A stretch of DNA of 64,000 bases, from positions 1 to 64,000 of the forward strand of contig SVKV01000006.1 of the NCBI GenBank assembly GCA_015068305.1, read 5' to 3'. Shown here in pieces: positions 60,822-64,000 of the stretch (position 1 is its first letter; every line of letters starts with the position of its first letter). The position numbers and the translations under genes were made by a program. Under the pieces are notes generated by a model. That model saw only the letters and a list, made by a program, of their open reading frames with translations, did not search any database and was not told the DNA's origin. This DNA comes from Oscillospiraceae bacterium. Lineage in GTDB: Bacteria; Bacillota; Clostridia; Oscillospirales; Oscillospiraceae.

Positions 60822-63032
60822 ATGGAACAGGAAATGGAAATCATCCAGGGCGTCATCAGCGCCGTGGTGTTTGAAAATTACGATAACGGCTATGCGGTGC
60901 TGCGGCTGAATGTGGGCGGCGGCCAGGCTGTGACCGTGGTGGGCACCATTCCGCTGCCGGCAGCTGGCGAGCGGCTGATGGTTACGGGAAAATGGAGCAA
61001 CCATCCCAGCTTCGGACGTCAGTTTGAGGCGGAATTTCTGGAACGGCTGATGCCCCAGACCAGCATGGAGATTTTAAGCTATCTGGGCAGCCGGATCATC
61101 AAGGGCATCGGCCCCCGGATGGCAGCCCGGATCGTGGAGCGGTTCGGCGATGAAACGCTGACCGTCATGGAGCGCCAGCCGGAGCGACTGGCGGAGGTTT
61201 CCGGTATTTCCCGGGAAAAGGCTCTGAAAATCGGTGAGGAATTTCATCAGCGCGTTGGCATGCGGCAGCTGATGGAGTTTTTTACCATGCATCACCTGCC
61301 GGCGGAGCTGGCTGTGCGTACCTACAAATTATACGGCGAAAGCACCGTGGATCTTCTTTACGATGATCCGTACCTGCTGATGGACGAAGGCCTGGAGGCT
61401 CCCTTCGGAGCGGTGGACCGGTTTGCCATCGACCTGGGCGTGGCGGGAGACGATCCCCGGCGTGTGGAAGCCGGTATCCTTTTCGAACTGCGCTACAATC
61501 TGTCCGCAGGCCACGCCTTTTTGCCGGAGGACAAGCTGGTTGCGGCAACAGCGCAGCTGCTGAACATCGACGGAACATCCGTCACAGAAGGACTGAACCG
61601 GCTGATGGAAGCGGACCGGCTGGTCCGGGATCACCTGGCGGGTATTACGGTGGATTATCTGCCCCAGCTTCATGAGGCAGAGAATTACTGCACCCGCAGG
61701 CTTCTGGAAGCGGCGTCCGTCCATATCCCCGCTCCGGGTAATCTGGAGAGAATGCTCCGCACGGCCCAGAAAGAAGACAGAATCGAGTATTCCCAGCAGC
61801 AGAAGGATGCCATCCGGGCAGCGGCCACCGAGCGGATTTTGCTCATCACCGGCGGCCCCGGTACCGGTAAGACCACCATTCTGAACGGCATTCTGTCGCT
61901 GTTTGGCCAGATGCAGCTGAAATGCTTGCTGGCTGCCCCCACCGGAAGAGCGGCCAAGCGGCTGACGGAAGTGACGGGGGAGGAGGCCTCCACCATCCAC
62001 CGGCTGCTGGAAGCTGGAATCGATCAGAATACAGGGCTTATGTTCTTTGCGAAGGATGAGAGCAATCCACTGAAAGCCGATGCCATTATCATTGATGAAA
62101 TGTCCATGGTGGATGTGCAGCTGCTGCACAGTCTGTTGCAGGCCATCCCGGCAAACAAGCGGATCATCCTGGTGGGTGACCCGGATCAGCTGCCGCCTGT
62201 GGGTCCCGGATTTCCCTTCAGCGATATGCTTCGCAGCGGTGTGCTGCCCACGGTCCGTTTAACGGAAGTATTCCGCCAGGCTCAGCAGAGCCTCATCGTT
62301 ATGAATGCCCACCGGGTCAACCGGGGCGAAATGCCGGAACTGAAATCGGTCACCAGCGACTTTTTCTTCATGCGCCGCCAGAGTGAGGATGCGGTGCGCA
62401 GTACCATCCGGGATCTTTGCACCACGCGCCTTCCTCAGAATATGGGTATCCCCTCGGATCAGATCCAGGTGCTGACCCCCACCCGGAAGGGGGGCGTGGG
62501 AACCTGGAGCCTCAACACACTTTTGCAGGAGGCACTGAACCCTTCCGCACCCAATAAAAAGGAGCGCCAGTCCGGAGAGTTTACCTTCCGGGAAGGGGAC
62601 CGGGTGATGCAGATCCGCAATAATTACGATATTTTGTGGAAAAAGTGTGACGGCAGCGCCGTGGGTGCCGGTATTTTCAATGGGGATATCGGCATCATCA
62701 GAAAGATCGATCCCCAGATGGAAACCGTGACGGTGGTCTATGACGACCGGGAAGCAGACTACGATTATACCCAGCTCAATGAGCTGGAGCCTGCATATGC
62801 CATGACGGTCCACAAGAGCCAGGGCAGCGAGTACCGGGCGGTGATCCTGGCGGCCTGGAATGGCTCGCCTTACTTACTCAGCCGGAGCATTCTCTATACC
62901 GCCATCACCCGGGCCCGGGAACTGCTGATTATCGTGGGCAGGGAAGAGACGGTTGCCGTCATGACGGAAAATGCAAAGAAAAACCGCCGCTATTCCGGCC
63001 TCAAGCTGCGGCTCCAGGGGAAATGTGAATGA
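60822..63032 (+). CDS. recD2: ATP-dependent RecD2-type DNA helicase
   Basis: ITGGPGTGKTTILNGIL...AAPTGRAAKRLTEVTGEEASTIHRLLE...IIDEMSMVD...GDPDQLPPVGPG...YAMTVHKSQGSEY. Confidence 0.96.
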   Translation: MEQEMEIIQGVISAVVFENYDNGYAVLRLNVGGGQAVTVVGTIPLPAAGERLMVTGKWSNHPSFGRQFEAEFLERLMPQTSMEILSYLGSRIIKGIGPRMAARIVERFGDETLTVMERQPERLAEVSGISREKALKIGEEFHQRVGMRQLMEFFTMHHLPAELAVRTYKLYGESTVDLLYDDPYLLMDEGLEAPFGAVDRFAIDLGVAGDDPRRVEAGILFELRYNLSAGHAFLPEDKLVAATAQLLNIDGTSVTEGLNRLMEADRLVRDHLAGITVDYLPQLHEAENYCTRRLLEAASVHIPAPGNLERMLRTAQKEDRIEYSQQQKDAIRAAATERILLITGGPGTGKTTILNGILSLFGQMQLKCLLAAPTGRAAKRLTEVTGEEASTIHRLLEAGIDQNTGLMFFAKDESNPLKADAIIIDEMSMVDVQLLHSLLQAIPANKRIILVGDPDQLPPVGPGFPFSDMLRSGVLPTVRLTEVFRQAQQSLIVMNAHRVNRGEMPELKSVTSDFFFMRRQSEDAVRSTIRDLCTTRLPQNMGIPSDQIQVLTPTRKGGVGTWSLNTLLQEALNPSAPNKKERQSGEFTFREGDRVMQIRNNYDILWKKCDGSAVGAGIFNGDIGIIRKIDPQMETVTVVYDDREADYDYTQLNELEPAYAMTVHKSQGSEYRAVILAAWNGSPYLLSRSILYTAITRARELLIIVGREETVAVMTENAKKNRRYSGLKLRLQGKCE

Positions 63033-63694
63033 TTCATAAGCTGTTAACGGAACTGCTGTTTCCGCCCAAATGCATCCTGTGCGGAAAACTGCTGAAAAGA
63101 GACGAAACGGATCTGTGCCGCACCTGCCGGGTGGAAAGCCCCATGTGTGATAAGAATAACTTAAAGTTCCCGTTTCTTGACAGTTGGGCTGCGGTCTGGT
63201 ATTATAAAGGGAACATCAGGAAAAGTCTGCACCGGTATAAATTCCGCAATGCCCGGCATTATGCGCCGGCTTACGGAAGAATGCTGGCCATGAAGCTGAT
63301 GCAGGAATACCCGGAGGGCATTGATGTGCTCACCTGGGTGCCGGTCAGCAGGTGGCGGAAATTCACCAGAGGTTATGACCAGGTGGAACTGCTGGCAGAA
63401 GCCGTGGGAAAAGAGCTGGGGATGGTACCGGTTCGCACCCTGGAAAAACTGCGCAATAACCGTCCCCAATCCCGGATTTCCGGTGTTGCCAGACGCCGGG
63501 CCAATGTGCTGGGCATTTACCGGGCTGCGGCTCCGGAAGCTGTGGAAGGAAAGCGGATTTTGCTCCTGGATGACATTGTTACCACCGGCGCCACCGCCGG
63601 AGAGTGCGCCCGGGTGCTGCTCACCGCCGGGGCAAAGGAAGTATATTTGGGCTGCGTGGCGGCAGCTTTACATCATAAACAGGACAAAAGGTGA
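63029..63694 (+). CDS. comFC: ComF-family phosphoribosyltransferase-like protein
   Basis: LLFPPKCILCGKLLKRDETDLCRTCR zinc finger; RGYDQVELLAEAVGKELG; ILLLDDIVTTGATAGECARVLL. Confidence 0.92.
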   Translation: MIHKLLTELLFPPKCILCGKLLKRDETDLCRTCRVESPMCDKNNLKFPFLDSWAAVWYYKGNIRKSLHRYKFRNARHYAPAYGRMLAMKLMQEYPEGIDVLTWVPVSRWRKFTRGYDQVELLAEAVGKELGMVPVRTLEKLRNNRPQSRISGVARRRANVLGIYRAAAPEAVEGKRILLLDDIVTTGATAGECARVLLTAGAKEVYLGCVAAALHHKQDKR

Positions 63695-63700
63695 TCATTT

Positions 63701-64000
63701 ATGTCTATTTTCTCTACCAATGACCTGGGCGTGGACCTGGGTACTGCGAACGTTTTGATTTATGCCGACGGCAAGGGTCTGGTTGTCAGAGAGCCCTCCG
63801 TTGTTGCGGTTGACAAGAATACCGGCAAGATTCTGCAGGTGGGTTCCGCTGCCCGTAATATGCTGGGCCGTACCCCCGGCAACGTGGTGGCCATGCACCC
63901 GCTGAAGGACGGTATCATCTCCGACCATGAGATGACGGTCCGGATGCTCCAGGCCATGTTCAAAACCGCAACCAAGTCCGGCGCTTTCACCCCTAAGCCC
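63701..64000 (+). CDS. mreB: Rod shape-determining protein MreB (truncated by window end)
   Basis: DLGVDLGTANVLIYADGKGLVVREPSVVAVDKNTGKILQVGSAARNMLGRTPGNV; ORF open at 64000. Confidence 0.93.
   Translation, partial: MSIFSTNDLGVDLGTANVLIYADGKGLVVREPSVVAVDKNTGKILQVGSAARNMLGRTPGNVVAMHPLKDGIISDHEMTVRMLQAMFKTATKSGAFTPKP

Overview
The window looks like chromosomal DNA from a gut-type Clostridia/Oscillospiraceae bacterium. This rests on gene content and codon style only; no database search was run. Main blocks: (1) an orphan MetRS-type C-terminal tRNA-binding domain next to an unusual AT-rich leader (1-624); (2) an extracellular/cell-wall polysaccharide locus as two convergent operons (850-12345): initiating sugar transferase, five GT2 glycosyltransferases, a Wzm/Wzt-like ABC exporter, a 4Fe-4S/FrhB-polysaccharide pyruvyltransferase fusion and UDP-galactopyranose mutase; (3) a Trk/Ktr potassium system; (4) a long housekeeping run (SpoU methyltransferase, dprA, topA, trmFO, plsX, rnc, NahK-like kinase, CapD/PglF-like dehydratase, smc, ftsY, rdgB, yhbY, nadD-yqeK fusion, rsfS, leuS, GH29, rpsU, pepP-like, efp, CD1247-like); (5) a redox region: double-cubane reductase with DUF3343, FAD-Rieske oxidoreductase, and an enoate-reductase/AcnX/Gfo-Idh cluster; (6) two tRNA genes next to a ~120-nt intergenic region that folds by eye into a multi-stem RNA; (7) TspO, an M28 peptidase and asnS; (8) a complete F-type ATP synthase operon with a Na+-type c-subunit signature carrying a second carboxylate; (9) recD2, comFC and the start of mreB. 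No CRISPR array, rRNA, prophage or transposase was found. The strongest candidates for something undescribed are the structured intergenic element at 44131-44298, the AcnX plus enoate reductase cluster, the orphan MetRS C-domain with its repeat-like leader, the DUF3343-coupled double-cubane protein lacking a nearby activator, and the degenerate GH18-like protein at 37183-37908.
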